This document shows, one piece after another, positions 1-18,941 of a stretch of DNA of 64,000 nucleotides. A program made the translations under genes and the position numbers. Under the pieces are notes generated by a model, which was not told the origin of the DNA, searched no databases, and saw nothing but the letters and a program-made list of their open reading frames with translations. The stretch is from NCBI GenBank assembly GCA_019914945.1, contig CM034103.1, positions 12,462,001 to 12,526,000 on the forward strand, written 5' to 3'. Source of the DNA: Typha latifolia (taxonomy: Eukaryota > Streptophyta > Magnoliopsida > Poales > Typhaceae). Each line of letters starts with the position of its first letter. Positions within the stretch are counted from its first letter, which is position 1.

Positions 1-3000
1 GATCGACCATGCTTTGGATACCATCAAGGCCAATGGAATCCAAAATGTTCTGGCACTTAGAGGAGATCCTCCTCATGGTCAGGATAAGTTTGTTCAAGTA
101 GCTGGTGGATTTGCTTGTGCCCTTGATCTGGTAACTCTCTTTTACACAATTCGAGTCGCTGTCACCTTTTCAGATTGAAGGTTATTGTGAAATGCAGTTA
201 GTGCACATAGCATCTAATTCCACTTCTAAAATTTAGTTCCTAGTGCTTATGTGAATTTGGGCAATCCTGATGATCAGAATTTACATAAATTGAAATGGAT
301 GTTGAGCAATTTCTTGACACCTTGAAACTCTTTAGTACGTAATCATGACTGCTGAAATTAACTTACAGGTACAGCATATTCGAGCTAAGTATGGTGACTA
401 CTTTGGCATAACTGTTGCTGGTTATCCAGGTCATTTCAAATTGACCAATTACATTAGTACATTTCTGCTTAAACTTAACTGTCAGATATCTCGTTTCCTA
501 AAGAATTTTGCTTATTATCAGAGGCGCACCCTGACATGATACAAAGTGATGGAGGTGCTACATTGGAAGCTTACAGCAACGATCTTGCTTATTTGAAGAG
601 AAAGGTGCAAAATGCTGCTTTTTTTCATTTCTTTTCTGCAGTTCTAATAAATCATTCCATGCATTTACTTGACAACTGATTGTACTGTTCAAATACAAGA
701 TATGCTTTCATCAAAACAGTTATATTTGGAAGACATGTCAAAGCTTATCAAAATATACTGAGCTTCTAATATATATCTTGCCAGATAAGTCATTATCATC
801 CAACAGAAACTGTTTGGTTTAGTAGAAACTTCAAACCTGGCTAAAGCTTTTATCTCTTCTCTTAAACCCCCTTGAAATGATGCATTTAGAATCTTTCTAC
901 ATGCTAGTATATACAAAGAAGTGCCCCAGCCCTTGAGATCATTGTTTAACATGTTTCGTGTGCTTGAGCTGTTGATTGTTGTTGTCATTTTTTTTTGTTT
1001 CGTTGCTGTGGTTGTTATCATTATTCATTCTGCTCTTATCATAAATCTTTCATCACATAGATCTGTTACTCTCTCATCTGTCTCTATTGAACAGGTTGAT
1101 GCTGGTGCTGACCTCATTATCACTCAGCTCTTCTATGACACTGACAACTTTCTAAAGTTTGTGAATGACTGTCGTCAGATTGGGATAACCTGCCCAATCG
1201 TTCCTGGCATAATGCCTATTAATAACTACAAAGGTTTCTTGCGAATGACTGGATTCTGCAAAACTAAGGTGAGGCTCTTTTATCGTAAGAATCATACTGT
1301 TCACCTAGATTCTGCCTGGTTAACAAGCCATATATTTGGAAAAGTATCTTGTTGCCTTTGAACCAAGCACACAATGTTGAGATTTCCTTTTAGCCTTATA
1401 TCATTGTCATCTAATTCATGATATACAAGACCTATTAATGGTATCCTTTGGCTATAGTGGTTTGGTCACACATGTTTACATGTTACTTTTCTGTGGATAC
1501 AAAAAAATTTGCTTGAAATTCATAATAATATGTTCACTTTGTCTTGCAGATACCATCTGAAATTACTGCTGCACTGGAGCCTATCAAAGACAATGAAGAG
1601 GCTGTTAGGGCATATGGAATCCACCTTGGAACTGAAATGTGCAAGAAAATTTTAGCTACTGGGATAAAAACAGTGCATCTTTACACACTAAACATGGAGA
1701 AATCTGCATTAGCCATATTACTGGTAATACTTCGAGTTCTCTTTTTTTTTTTTTTTTTGCTTTCTACTATCTCTAATACTAAATAAATTGTTCTTCCAGA
1801 ATCTTGGACTGATTGAGGAGTCTAAGATTTCAAGGTCATTACCATGGAGGCCTTCAACAAATGTTTTTCGTGTTAAAGAAGATGTTCGGCCCATCTTCTG
1901 GTATGCTTTGCTTTTCACTGTTTCTTAAAAGTTGCAAATGGAAGCCCCTCACTGTACTCGAGTGTTGGTAGATACTATTCCTGATATTATCTGGACAACT
2001 TACTAGGGCTAATCGTCCAAAGAGCTACATTTCAAGGACTACTGGTTGGGACCAGTACCCACGTGGGCGGTGGGGTGATTCTTGTAATCCATCGTATGGA
2101 GCACTTACTGACTACCAGGTAATTACTAATTAGAAGTCATTCTTGAAGCTACTTTAGGGTTATTACTTATTAGCATCTCAAGCATTGGAGTAATTAGGCA
2201 CAATAGTCTGGTAGCTACCTCGGTGCATCTTTACCTTTGATGGTTCAGAGTGAATAATTAGAAAGAATTCATTAACCAGCTGACCTGGCTGGCTTTGGTT
2301 AGTTCGAGCCAAATAAGAGAGAGGACAAGAAGCCTAGTCCTCTCACGACAAACATTCTGCATTTCTGCTATCTCGAGCACAGAGGATTCAAGGATATGTT
2401 TCTACTTGGTAGTCACTTATTTCTTTTCTTTGGATCCCTAGATGGACGGACTTACTAAGTTTAGCCGTCCACTAATTAGAAGAGGACACCAGGAAAAGGA
2501 ATACATTCTGAATATTAAGAGAATAACACTATCTACACTACTTCAATTAACATCCAGCAATCCCTCATCCAATGGACCATGTAGTGGCTAGACATACTAT
2601 ATCAGGATAACAGTTGACCAGTTAAAAGAATTTATTTTGTCCGAAAATATAAAAAAGCAGAAGAAAAGAGTGTGGACTTCCCTTCTGTTTTTGAGTGAAA
2701 AGGTGATCTAATCACCCTGTTTCATGTATGAAACACCAAATCTACCTCCAAAACATTCAAAGATATAACCACATGCCCTACAGAAAATTGCAGTACTTAT
2801 ACAGCTCTAATGCTCCGTACAAGCTAAATAATGAACTAACCAGTCTTTACAGCAAAAAAAACCTTGCCTAAAAAGATAACAAATCCAACCAATGACATAA
2901 CCCTGACTAATAAATTCACCAACTCTTCTTACTGCTACTTATTATCTCAGTGTTTGTATTTGTGAGCCTTCTATTGCAGGATTGAACAACAGACCAGCCC

Positions 3001-5402
3001 TTAGCAGGGTACTATACCACCATTCAAAAACCTCCTATCTATAAATGTATAACTATTAAAAGAACTTTCCTGCTGTAAAATTCACTTTTATGGTCATCTC
3101 CTTTACAGTATCATCAAAATCAAGGTTATACTGGTCACACTCTTCATTATAACTCTGGTATTGAACTTTATATCCCCTGGTATTCGATAATCACGATGCT
3201 TGAACATGTCAGTCTCAAAATAGCTTTCAACTTGCATGTATTTACCTTCATTGTGGAACTTTACTTATTTGTTCAACCAAACTGCATGTTCCTATTTGCG
3301 TTTTAAAAATCTTATAATTCTTGTGTTCCTTCTTAGAATTAGACTCTGATAATAACAACCTGGGAAATGATATGTAACCATGAGAAAAGGCTTGTTCCAG
3401 CTGATTCTCTCATTTGTAATTGAAGTTCTCATTATTTCTTTAGTTAATCTTAGGTGCCATAACTGTTAATTTTTGTACTAATTTTAATTTGATATCACAT
3501 ACTGAGAAATCTCAAAATATGTACCAGCATAACATGCTTCCCTTTTGCTACTGTTTGGCATTTCTGTAAATTGTATAATTGAGAAATATTTACCTCTCTG
3601 GCAGTTCATGCGTCCACGTTCACGTGGCAAGAAGCTTCAAGAGGAATGGGTGGTCCCAATAAAATCTCTAGATGATATCAATGAGGTATCTGTCTATAGT
3701 TATATGATGCGATAGACTTCTGTTTGGATATATTATTATGGGTTATACATCTTTTGTTTCTGTAAGAGAGAGACCCACTTTCAATCATTACAGTAAGATC
3801 TTACTCTTTTCTGGGATACATTTGGACAGAGGTTTATGAATTACTGCCTTGGAAAACTTAAAAGCAGCCCGTGGTCTGAGCTAGATGGTCTTCAGCCAGA
3901 GACAAAGATAATCGATGAACATTTGGGGCAGATTAATTTAAAGGGCTTTCTTACTATCAATAGCCAACCTGCTGTAAATGGAGAAAAATCTGAGTCTCCT
4001 ACTGTTGGTAAGTGATTCCATGTATTTAAGGAGTTCAAATGGCAGTTTCAGTGTAGTAGTTTTTGAAGCATCTTTGAGCTGGGCCTCCTTGGCTCTTGCT
4101 GGTTTCGCCTCTGAAGGGAGCCTTAATTTCCAGTGATTATGGTTTGTCAAAACTGGTATATGCCTATTTGAACACTTAGTATACAACTCTGTGGCCTCAG
4201 GTCACTGCAAGAGAATTTGTTGCTTCAAAGTCCAATTTCATGTGAACATGGAGTACTAAAATCAGTCATGATGCTCATGAGAAGTCAGCTTATCTTCTAA
4301 AAGGCTTGATACGTATAGTAATTCTCAAGTATGACAGTCCCCAAATCTTCTTCACTTTTGGTCCTCAGCAACACATTCTGCCTTCTAACCAGGAATTGCT
4401 TATATCAATTGGCTTAATTTGCCTATAATGCTGTCGATTTTCTTATGCTTGATATGATATGTGCATGCAAGTGGATATGCCCTCTCTTTCAGTTTTTCTT
4501 ATTTTTCCAATCGTGCGCATGACCTCTATACTCTTTTTCAATTTTTTTGTGTGTGTGTTTTTTTTTTTGCAGGATGGGGTGGACCACGGGGTTATGTTTA
4601 TCAGAAGGCCTATCTTGAATTCTTCTGCTCAAAAGACAAGTTGAATTCATTAGTCGAGAAGTGCAAAGCATTGCCTTATCTCACATATATTGCCGTGAAC
4701 AAAGAAGGAGAATGTGTCTCTAATATTGCCTCAAATGCAGTCAATGCTGTGACCTGGGGTGTTTTCCCTGGCAAGGAGATTATCCAACCTACTGTGGTTG
4801 ATCCTGCAAGCTTCATGGTTTGGAAGGATGAGGCTTTTGAGATCTGGACAAGGGGATGGGGATGCTTGTTTCCTGAGGCTGACCCATCTAGGGAAATACT
4901 AGAACAGGTATGTTGATAAAATGAATCACAGCAGAAAATATTATATATGCTTATATATTTACATATACTATATATGCATACATACTAAGACGCTAGGTTC
5001 GGGACTTAATTTTGTTTTGATACCATCAGATCAGGATCAACTTTGCTTGAAATTAAACTAAGCTTTATTCCTTAAAACTACATTTCTTTTTCCTTTTCAC
5101 TTTCTCAATTCTCATATCTATTACTAGAACTATATATTCTACTTGAAAATGCGAGAAGTAATATACAGTTATTCTATCATAATATTATTTTATTAATTTT
5201 ATTTTGATTTCAAGAACCTTTCCCATGACTGGCAACTCCTTTAATATCTGATTGTCCGCGTCAAATTCATCTGGTGATAACTGATAAACTGAGTCCAATT
5301 AACTGTTCCCCTTTTCAGGTCCAGAGAAGCTACTTCTTGGTTAGCCTTGTCGATAATGACTATATTCATGGAGATCTATTTGCTGCATTTAAGGAGATCT
5401 GA
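1..5402 (+). CDS. MTHFR: Methylenetetrahydrofolate reductase, 3' part (N-terminus outside window)
   Basis: The enzyme reduces 5,10-methylene-THF to 5-methyl-THF in the cytosol, feeding methionine synthesis. Reading starts inside an exon (frame from base 2). Exons: 1-130, 369-429, 522-604, 1095-1268, 1550-1723, 1800-1900, 2007-2118, 3605-3685, 3830-4007, 4573-4907 and 5319-5402, all with GT-AG borders and consistent phases. They give about 503 residues against a usual ~594, so about 90 N-terminal residues are missing to the left. The flavin-dependent TIM-barrel half is recognisable from [20 protein letters not shown] and PIVPGIMPI; the plant/eukaryotic C-terminal half follows ([32 protein letters not shown]) and ends FAAFKEI-stop. 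In plants this form is NADH-dependent and insensitive to S-adenosylmethionine (family knowledge, not visible here). No break was seen. The gene converges on the receptor kinase downstream. Confidence 0.96.
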
Positions 5403-6457
5403 AATGATTCTCCATCTCAAGGTCCTCCGGCCTTCTCCAACTATTGTCTTTTAACAACATATCGAAAGGCAGTGTGATTCCCAGGTGTCTGTCAGACTAT
5501 TTGATTGTTTCTGGAGGATGAGTTTGATTCCACAGACATATATGTTATTGATTCAAGTTCTCTAATTCTTATCAATAAAATGAATTACTCATTGAGTTCT
5601 ATACCATGTCTGGAATTTTTCTCCTTTCTCTTGATATGAATGGAGTTAAGAATTGTTCTTCGCTATGGCTTATGTGAGATGTTTATTAACTGGAGATCAT
5701 GCCCTGTTCCAAATTTGACCAACTTTAGTCAATTGAAATTAATGACACCTCTACTGGGTTCCTTGATGACTAATTGACCTGTGACTTTTCTTGGAGATTT
5801 CTGAAACTCGACAAATTTTTCGTTACCAGAATTATGAGAGGTATTAATTTGCCTGGTCCTCTGAAAAAAAAATAGTTGCCTAGTCCTTTGCACAAAAAAA
5901 AGAAAAACAAATGTTGCTTAGTACTGAATATTACCAGTGAAACTCCAACCAACATGAGCCCGAGAAGTTTAAAGATAGATTTGTCAGTAAAACTAGCATG
6001 GTATTTATCTATGAGGTTTGGAACAAGGGAAAAAGTTCGATTTCAACTTGCCCTTCAGCAATGAATTCCTGGACAAACATCACATACAATTTTCATTAAG
6101 ATTATCTATCATCTCTTATTAATCAGAAGAAAGCAACTCTTATCATGAGAAAAGATACAATAAAACTGATGGAAAAGATAGAGAACATAAAAATCTTTGA
6201 ACTAACAATTCGTATGCTGTTGTGAATGATCTTATTTGAGGCTTCCACGAAGCAGAAACTTCTACTATCCTACATCAATAAAATGTGTATACATATAGAA
6301 TAATAGCACACACTTGGGTCTCTCTGGAAGATGAAAATAGCAAAGAAAAGAATCTTCTCGAACTGTAAAGTACAACAGTGATTGTATTCTAATTTCAAAG
6401 AATCTATGCACCAAAAACTATACTCACAAAAGCAAACAATAATCAAAGAATAATGGA
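5403..6457. other. Convergent spacer between MTHFR and the LRR kinase
   Basis: About 1 kb between two tail-to-tail genes, holding both 3'UTRs. No conserved reading frame, RNA gene or repeat was recognised beyond short A/T runs. The short ORFs here are low-complexity and unsupported. Confidence 0.6.
5574..5579 (+). terminator. Candidate poly(A) signal of MTHFR
   Basis: An AATAAA hexamer lies about 170 bases after the MTHFR stop codon, at a plausible 3'UTR distance. It is the only perfect match seen in the first 200 bases after the stop. Confidence 0.5.
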
Positions 6458-12055
<5,598 letters not shown>

Positions 12056-12381
12056 GCCGGAACAACGGCGATAAAGAACACCCCCCAAACAAAAAACTAC
12101 TAGATTTCTTCCCTCAATTTGCGATCTTTCTACTTCTTCAGAACACTAATAACACCACCAAGGATCCTTCTTGGATCAAGAACTCAATCAGAAGTCAACC
12201 AGAAGCCAATCAACAAGCTTTATCTATAGGTTGCATTCCTACTTTCTTGGCTCATTCATCCCAAATACAAGATGGTCATAGAGAAGTAGTTGGATGTGAA
12301 CAAGAAGAGAGAAAGAATAAACTAATGCTGCCCACAAAGTGGCACAGGTTGTTTGAATTGTTCTGAGAAACACTACTAGTT

Positions 12382-12389
12382 CTATATAT
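12382..12389 (-). promoter_or_regulatory. Candidate TATA box of the LRR kinase gene
   Basis: On the minus strand a TATATAGA motif lies about 330 bases upstream of the start codon, which would leave a leader of about 300 bases rich in A and C. It is a positional candidate only; no transcript start is visible. Confidence 0.35.
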
Positions 12390-15300
12390 CAATGCTTCTC
12401 TTTTAGCCCCTGCTTGGTGTAATATAGTTAAAGGGAGTAGTTGGGTGCTTTGTGGAATGGAATTGGTCTTCTCTATCATTTCTTTAATTTAGTCCCTTTC
12501 TTTGATCGGAAAGATTGGTCACTTGGGGCGATTCATTTGAGGAGATGTATATGCCTACCAGAAGACGAAGTCAAAGCTTTGGTAACTCTGACACTGGGAT
12601 CAATTGGGAAGCTTCAAAAAGAGTTTACTAAGAGGTCATAAAGTTTTTGATAGAGAAAGACATTAGATGCATGGGATAAAATTATTCATAACAAGTTTTA
12701 ACTCTGGACTAATTTGCCCATATCTGGATATTTTTGTATCGAGAAACTAAACAAGATCTTAATTTAATCCTCATCCATTGTCAAACTTTGATAGAGGTAC
12801 GTTTGTTATTTTCTTAACTTTTGCTATATATCAGTATTCAGTAGCTATCTGATGCTAACTTTCTTCTTGTTGACTTTAAGACCAACAAAAGCTTTAATAA
12901 GAGTTTAAGACCACAATTCGAGCTATATAGAAAAAGAATGCATCAAATTAAAAGATAGAATAATTCTTCACAGATACTTATCCCATGCCCATGTATATCT
13001 TCTTCTTTTTTTCTTTTTTTTTTGATTAAAATGTACAGCTATTTAATCTCTAGTCCCCAAAAGCCAGAAAGCCAGGCCTGCTCTTTTGGACTTTTTTATG
13101 GTTATATCTCATATAATATTCTAATATGCCTTGGCCTGGTCTGGAATATATATATATATATATAGAAAAATCAACTACTACTATTTTCATATATATCTTT
13201 ATTTATTTTGTATGAACCTTTAACTCTTTCAATTATTTAGTATCTCTTATCTCTATAAGTTTTTTAAAAGATATTAACCAACTTTTCTTTATTTTTTCTT
13301 CTAAAACTAATAGTAAAATAATTCTTAGAGCATCTAATATTAATTACGTGACACTCAGCACCATATGTTTCAATAAAACAAAAATTAATAAATTAGGTAC
13401 TCCCCAGGTTTTATAAAGTTAATATGTTAGGAAACATGAATGTGGGTGAGATTCGGTAAAAGTCTGAAGAATCTATGTTTAATTATTCCTAAATCTATTG
13501 AATTTTAAATGAACTAATAAATGGGAAGCCATCAAGAAGCATCCACATTAAGTTCGCTATCCTCTTGTCCTTGTCTTTTTTTCTTTTTTCTTTTTTTCTT
13601 TTTTTATAATGAAATCTCTGGTCCTTATCATATGTACTGTAAAGGTACGAACCAAGTGGCAAAAAATTTAGAATTTTTGACCAAAATAAATTTACTTTTT
13701 AATTTATTTATCAAAATTAATCAACTCTAACTTTGAATGTTAAAAAAAATTATTTTACTGTAGTTATAACTAAAATCCTTAACTGTTAAACATTTTATTC
13801 AGAACTACGGTAAAATAAACTCATTTTAATATTTAAATTTAGCTCTTTTTTTATACTGTTTTCAAATGTTTACGAATCATCACTCTACTTTAAATTTATT
13901 TTGTGTTTCAAATTCGTTTGCTTTATATTCATGAATGTTAATAAACTGTTTCTTAATTATTTTCTGTGGGCTTTCACGGATAATATTTGATTAAAAAAAA
14001 AGTTGAATAAAAATAATATTTTGAGAGATTGGTGGAAGCTGTCTACTGGGAGAATTGGGCAAAGACACGAATGAGCACGTGATGATCACGATTTCTTGCA
14101 CGTCTTGTTGGCTGCTGTGATGTTATCACGGAAGTCAAAGGCTCCCCAAAGGTGAAGGATCCAATAATAAATGAAAGGGTTAGAATATAGCGAAGTGTGT
14201 ATACTTAGACTAAACTTCCTCAAAGTTTTATTGGTAAGTTGTAGTTTGTTCCTACTCCTCTTTTCTCTCTCATCTAAAATGGACTCCTGTATTTTATAAT
14301 ATTTATTTAAATAACTGATCTAATTATCAGACATAATCGTTGGTTGGTCCCATAAATTTATGGGCGACAAAAATTAACTGTAATTCGACACAATAACTCG
14401 GGTTTTAAATAGATTTAGTTTAATCGGCTTCGAGGCATAAACATATTATATTCTTGTTTATTATCTCCATTCTTTGCGACAACTTGATATGTTTATTATA
14501 TGAGAACTAATTATTATAATTTATTTATAATATACAAAAAGTTTATAATTCGTAAAAAAATCTATACAATATTTAAATAAATATGTTTATAAATTTAAAT
14601 AATTTATTTTATCTCGTATAATCCATTTAATAAATCAGTGTATTTAAAAATTTCGACCTATTTAATAAATAAGTCATATTTTTTATGATTTGATCACACT
14701 CAAACAGAACTCCACTAATCCAATCCGATTGCTATCTCATAGTTATTTTAGATAATGTTACAAAATTCAGTGTTTATTTTCTTAAAAGTCCCCAGATATT
14801 TCGAGGGTACAAAAGGTCAGCCAGTCCATGAAAGACGGCAAAAATTAAATGCCAGAGCGGTGTCCACCAGCGAGGCATCTTTCGCCGAACAAATATACCC
14901 ACACATTTTGTGAAATTTTTTTTTAATTTTTTTAATTTTTTAATTTAGAAGTTGCACAGTCCCAAGAGAAAGAAACTAAATAAAATTGGAACCAGCTGAC
15001 TCGAACTTTTGTTGATAAGATATGGTTTAAAATCAAACTTCCATTATAAAGAGATTTCGTCCATAAGTTAACCTTTTTAATTTTATTTTTAATATTAGGT
15101 CATCAATTAGATATTTCAAACGAGGAGGAGGTCTTCTGGCCTCCACAGGGAGAGCCCAATAGAAATTCGAAACGTTTTCCATATTAAAAATAATTTAATA
15201 CATTTGACCAATTAATTATTTGCTCATTTTTTGACGGCGATGACCAATTTATATCAGCTCATGTTAGTAGACTTCTTCATTATATACCAGGAGAATAAAT

Positions 15301-15827
15301 AAATAAATTATAGTATGCTCTTATCGTTGGAGTTATCTATTATTAATGCAAGTTGTACAATTTGCAGCACAATTATGAGCATTTGCTTTGGTTGGATAAC
15401 AATATCCAGGGTGGCAAGGATTTATGAAAATGATTCAACAATGAGATGTTTTTAATACTTCCTTTTTCTAAAGATTATATATATATATATATTCAAATGC
15501 TAAGCAATGACTCATCTCATCATATGAATTATCCAAGTGGCCGAATAATTCAACCCTCGTGCCCTTTCTATCCGAAGAGAAGGGGACAATACAAGGATAA
15601 GATATTTAAATCTGAGATGATCTATCCGCACACCTCTGGAAACAGCAAGAGATAGTCAAATTAATCAACTGATAGCAGAATTTTGACCAAATCCATCCAA
15701 TTGACGTCTAGAATGGATTCTCTACAACTCTGGTTGCAGGGTGAAAAAAATCCACAACTAAGGTATGTGGCATGATCCTAGAGAATGATATTCAAATTAC
15801 AAGCACTGCAGTATTAATTGATCAAAA
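12390..15827. other. AT-rich intergenic spacer without recognised genes
   Basis: About 3.4 kb of very AT-rich DNA with short TA runs (13148-13163, 15477-15491) and poly-A/T tracts. No conserved protein fragment, RNA gene or transposon end was recognised. A stretch near 14040-14160 and 14810-14900 is more GC-balanced and contains a CACGTG motif near 14077, but no coding signal was seen. Confidence 0.6.
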
Positions 15828-16077
15828 GAAACATAGGTGTGGAGTTCTCTTTTTTTTGTTTGTCAACGAAGTAGATTGCCCTATTTGGTCAACCCTCAAA
15901 AGTAGACACCAAATCGAAAACCTGGGGAAACGTTCCAAATATGACTAAAGAAAGATAGGTGTAGAGTTCTCTTTTGTGTTTGTGAATGAAGTAGATTGCC
16001 CTACTTGGTCAACCCTCAAGAGTAGACACCAAAATCAAAAACCAGCACAGTAGCAAAACGTTCCAAATATGATTAAC
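15828..16077. repeat. Two-copy tandem duplication, period 122 bp
   Basis: Two copies begin with ATAGGTGTGGAG at 15833 and ATAGGTGTAGAG at 15955. Both then run through GTTCTCTTTTGT, GAAGTAGATTGCCCTA, TTGGTCAACCCTCAA, AGTAGACACCAAA and CGTTCCAAATATGA. Differences are point changes and small indels, so the event is not very recent. It lies just beyond the 3' end of the KCP2-like gene. Confidence 0.9.
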
Positions 16078-16250
16078 ATAATAATACAAAACTTACTCGA
16101 GTGAAGCAGGTGAAACATTGTTATGAAAGTTGAATATTCTAACTAACATCTGAATCTGATGCACAATGGAACAGTTTAATCTCGTCAAAGTCCCCTGCTT
16201 TGCATAGGTATAACTCTCCAGGAAAGAAAGATATGGTTCTGACATTAATT

Positions 16251-18931
16251 TTAGTACCGCCTCGCCCTTGATTCACTTTTCGCAAGTGTCATCCCTGAGA
16301 GCTTGTCGACCTCGTAGAGAAGTCCAGCAGAAAAAAGAAAACTGCAAAGGAGGAAATCAAGGGAAGAGCATTAAATTCAACAAATACACAAGCTCAACCA
16401 TGAGAGAAGAGCTAGGGAGCATTTAAAATACCACACAAGACACACTCTTGGCAACAGACACAACATCGCTATTGATAATCATATTTTGTTGCATATCCAG
16501 ACAAAAATAACTACATGATTAAGATAGGATAAATGGCAAGTGCACACTTGCAACTGAAACTGCATATTTTATTACATAGCATAGAACCACAAAATTAGGG
16601 GTCTTCATAATTCATATTAGCTTCGCAAAACTGAGCCATTTCATGAGGTGCCTTATCTGCTCAGCTGAAACAGTTTCTTTTGGTTGATGGTTATAAACTG
16701 AAGCACCCAAAAACTTAAGATTATGGGATCTTGGATCAATTCCGTTCGGATCCATTTTAGGGAGTTCGAGATCATTTTTCACCAAAATGTCAGTCCTCTA
16801 AGATCACCTCAACAAATATTTGAATACATATGCTTTTAGAAACTCAAAACCTTGTGTATAAATGATAGTGACTGCAGATTAAAAGTGGTATAGCACCTTC
16901 TATGTAACTGCAAGAATCACAATTTTAGTAAGATTTAATGCGATCAAATACAAATGCACCTCCAATTTAATAATCAATCGCAATGAGAAGCACATAGCTC
17001 GAGTGAACTTAAAAGTGCTATTTTGTTCAATAATATACTAGCTTCACCATCTTAATGACAAGTATTTGTAAGCAAATGATGGACTTAAAACACGCCTAAC
17101 ATGAAAGAAAACCAATCTGAATCAGATGCAGAACAGTATAGTAAGTTATGATCTAGAATCTATTATGGATAGTTTAGGACTATTTTAGCTATATGGACAA
17201 CGTTTAGGCTATAACTGTGAGCCCAAAACCAATGAAGATTTCATATTGATTTTCTTCCTTTTTCCCCCAAAAAAGGGGCATCAAAACCAGCAATTTCTTT
17301 CTCCCATCTATAATGTACACCACTAAAAAATATATCCTTCTTCATCTAAACTGACAAGATGTGCACTTCTTGGTTTCCCCTCTATATTTTATCTTGTGCA
17401 TCGAACCATATCAGCTTTTACAGGAGAAAAATAACCAAGATGTGCTCTGAACTTCAAAAACTATCAAATCAGAATGACTTTAAAATATTACAAGATAAAT
17501 AACACAAATGATACCATGTAGTGATACAAACACGATGAACTGTGCTAGCGGCAATAAGAGCAACAATTTCTGCCAAAACAACTGCAGGAAAAACAGGAAC
17601 ATGTCAATAGCATAGCCAGAGAAAGATAGAAATTGATGACCACAACAATGTGAGCAGCATCATACTTACCAGCACCCCATCCAGTTCTTGTGCCACATGA
17701 TTCTTGATAGTTACCAGTGACCTGCAAAATGTGCCGGAGATGACACGTCTTACTAACAAGTGTTCTTCTTTGCTTTATTAGTGACAACAGCCTAACATAG
17801 TAATATGGTCCTAGCGAAGTGCAAGTCTACTCAATCTACTGTAACTTACTGCAACTAATGTCCAGCTCATCCCAAAAGGAATGAAAAGTTGAAAACAGTT
17901 TGTCCATATATACATTTATTTAATAGACTTCTTGATCTTTAATTCATCTCAGGCTTAGTTTCCTGCTTGTTGATTTATCTTGTGTCCCTTAAACAAATTC
18001 TACAATTAAATCACTTATTGAGAAATGCTCTAATATTCCAACTTCTGGCAATAAAAGCTACATATGTAATAAAATTTTATTAATTTCATTTATCAAGATA
18101 ATTTCGATGAATAAGTCCACTTATCATTCCTCATCAAACATGTCTATTCCTCAGAGCTCATTCCATGAAGACCATGTAAATGACTCCCAAGAGTGGCTAA
18201 AAGTAAAATATTGGCCAATAAGTGTATATGGATCAAAAGAATTGAAAACCTTTCTCTAATAAGAATTATCATTTGAGATCTAAGTAACCTTCTAGATAAG
18301 GAGATCACTCTAAATTAAGATACTCAGCAAGAGTCAAAAAATAAGACCAATTAAAACATGCATAATTTCTACATTTTGTGAGTTCTTCTACCAAAAATAT
18401 GCCATCCCAAGAAGCTTAATCAACTCACAGTTGGTCATAATTCCAATTAATTAAAAATAAATAAAGTAATAAACAAAAAAGTGGATTTCTTATGGTAAGG
18501 AAATTGATCTCTATTAGTACAAGAGTTTGCTTATTTTAAGAAGAGTTAAAAGCTGGCAAAATGAGTTTTCATTTTAAAGACACAGCAACAAGTATAGATG
18601 ACCTTAGGAAGAGATAAGAATTAAATTATTCTAGATCAAATAGTTAGCAACTTGGCATGAACTATAGTAACTTCCAGTGGTAAAAGAAATAAATGAAGCA
18701 TCACCGCACTATTAATGAACAATTAGCTGCATGTATATCAAACAAAATGCCAACTAAGCAAACTATAGAACTTACAGTTAGCATCATAAGGAATAGAAGA
18801 GAGCTAAGGAAACCACCAAAAATTGTCAATAACTCAGATGATGCCAATTTCTCTCTGTACATCTCAAGTAGTGAGAGAATAATGGCAAACAGAAGTAGTG
18901 AGTACAGCATGGATCTGCCGGGAGTTGCCAT
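16251..18931 (-). CDS. KCP2/KRTCAP2-type oligosaccharyltransferase subunit
   Basis: Coding exons 18776-18931, 17670-17721, 17515-17581 and 16251-16341 add to 366 nt, a protein of 121 residues (human KRTCAP2 is about 136). It reads MATPGRSMLYSLLLFAIILS at the start, [19 protein letters not shown] near residues 29-47, TGNYQESCGTRTGWGA at the exon 2 junction, then HRVCITTCFLFSAGLLYEVDKLSG and a basic tail RARRY. Three or four hydrophobic segments fit an ER membrane protein. In animals this subunit belongs to the STT3A oligosaccharyltransferase complex, which N-glycosylates proteins during translocation; the same role in plants is inferred from family membership. The start was chosen because the coding exon begins ten bases upstream at a clean acceptor (TTTTGTAG). 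Two residues at the first splice junction (VT) differ from the FI I expect in relatives, from memory. Confidence 0.88.
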
Positions 18932-18941
18932 GGACTCAAGC

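Noticed and set aside
921..1361. 146-residue ORF with a hydrophobic N-terminus
   Set aside because: Its last two thirds are a true MTHFR exon (1095-1268); the hydrophobic part is intron read-through.
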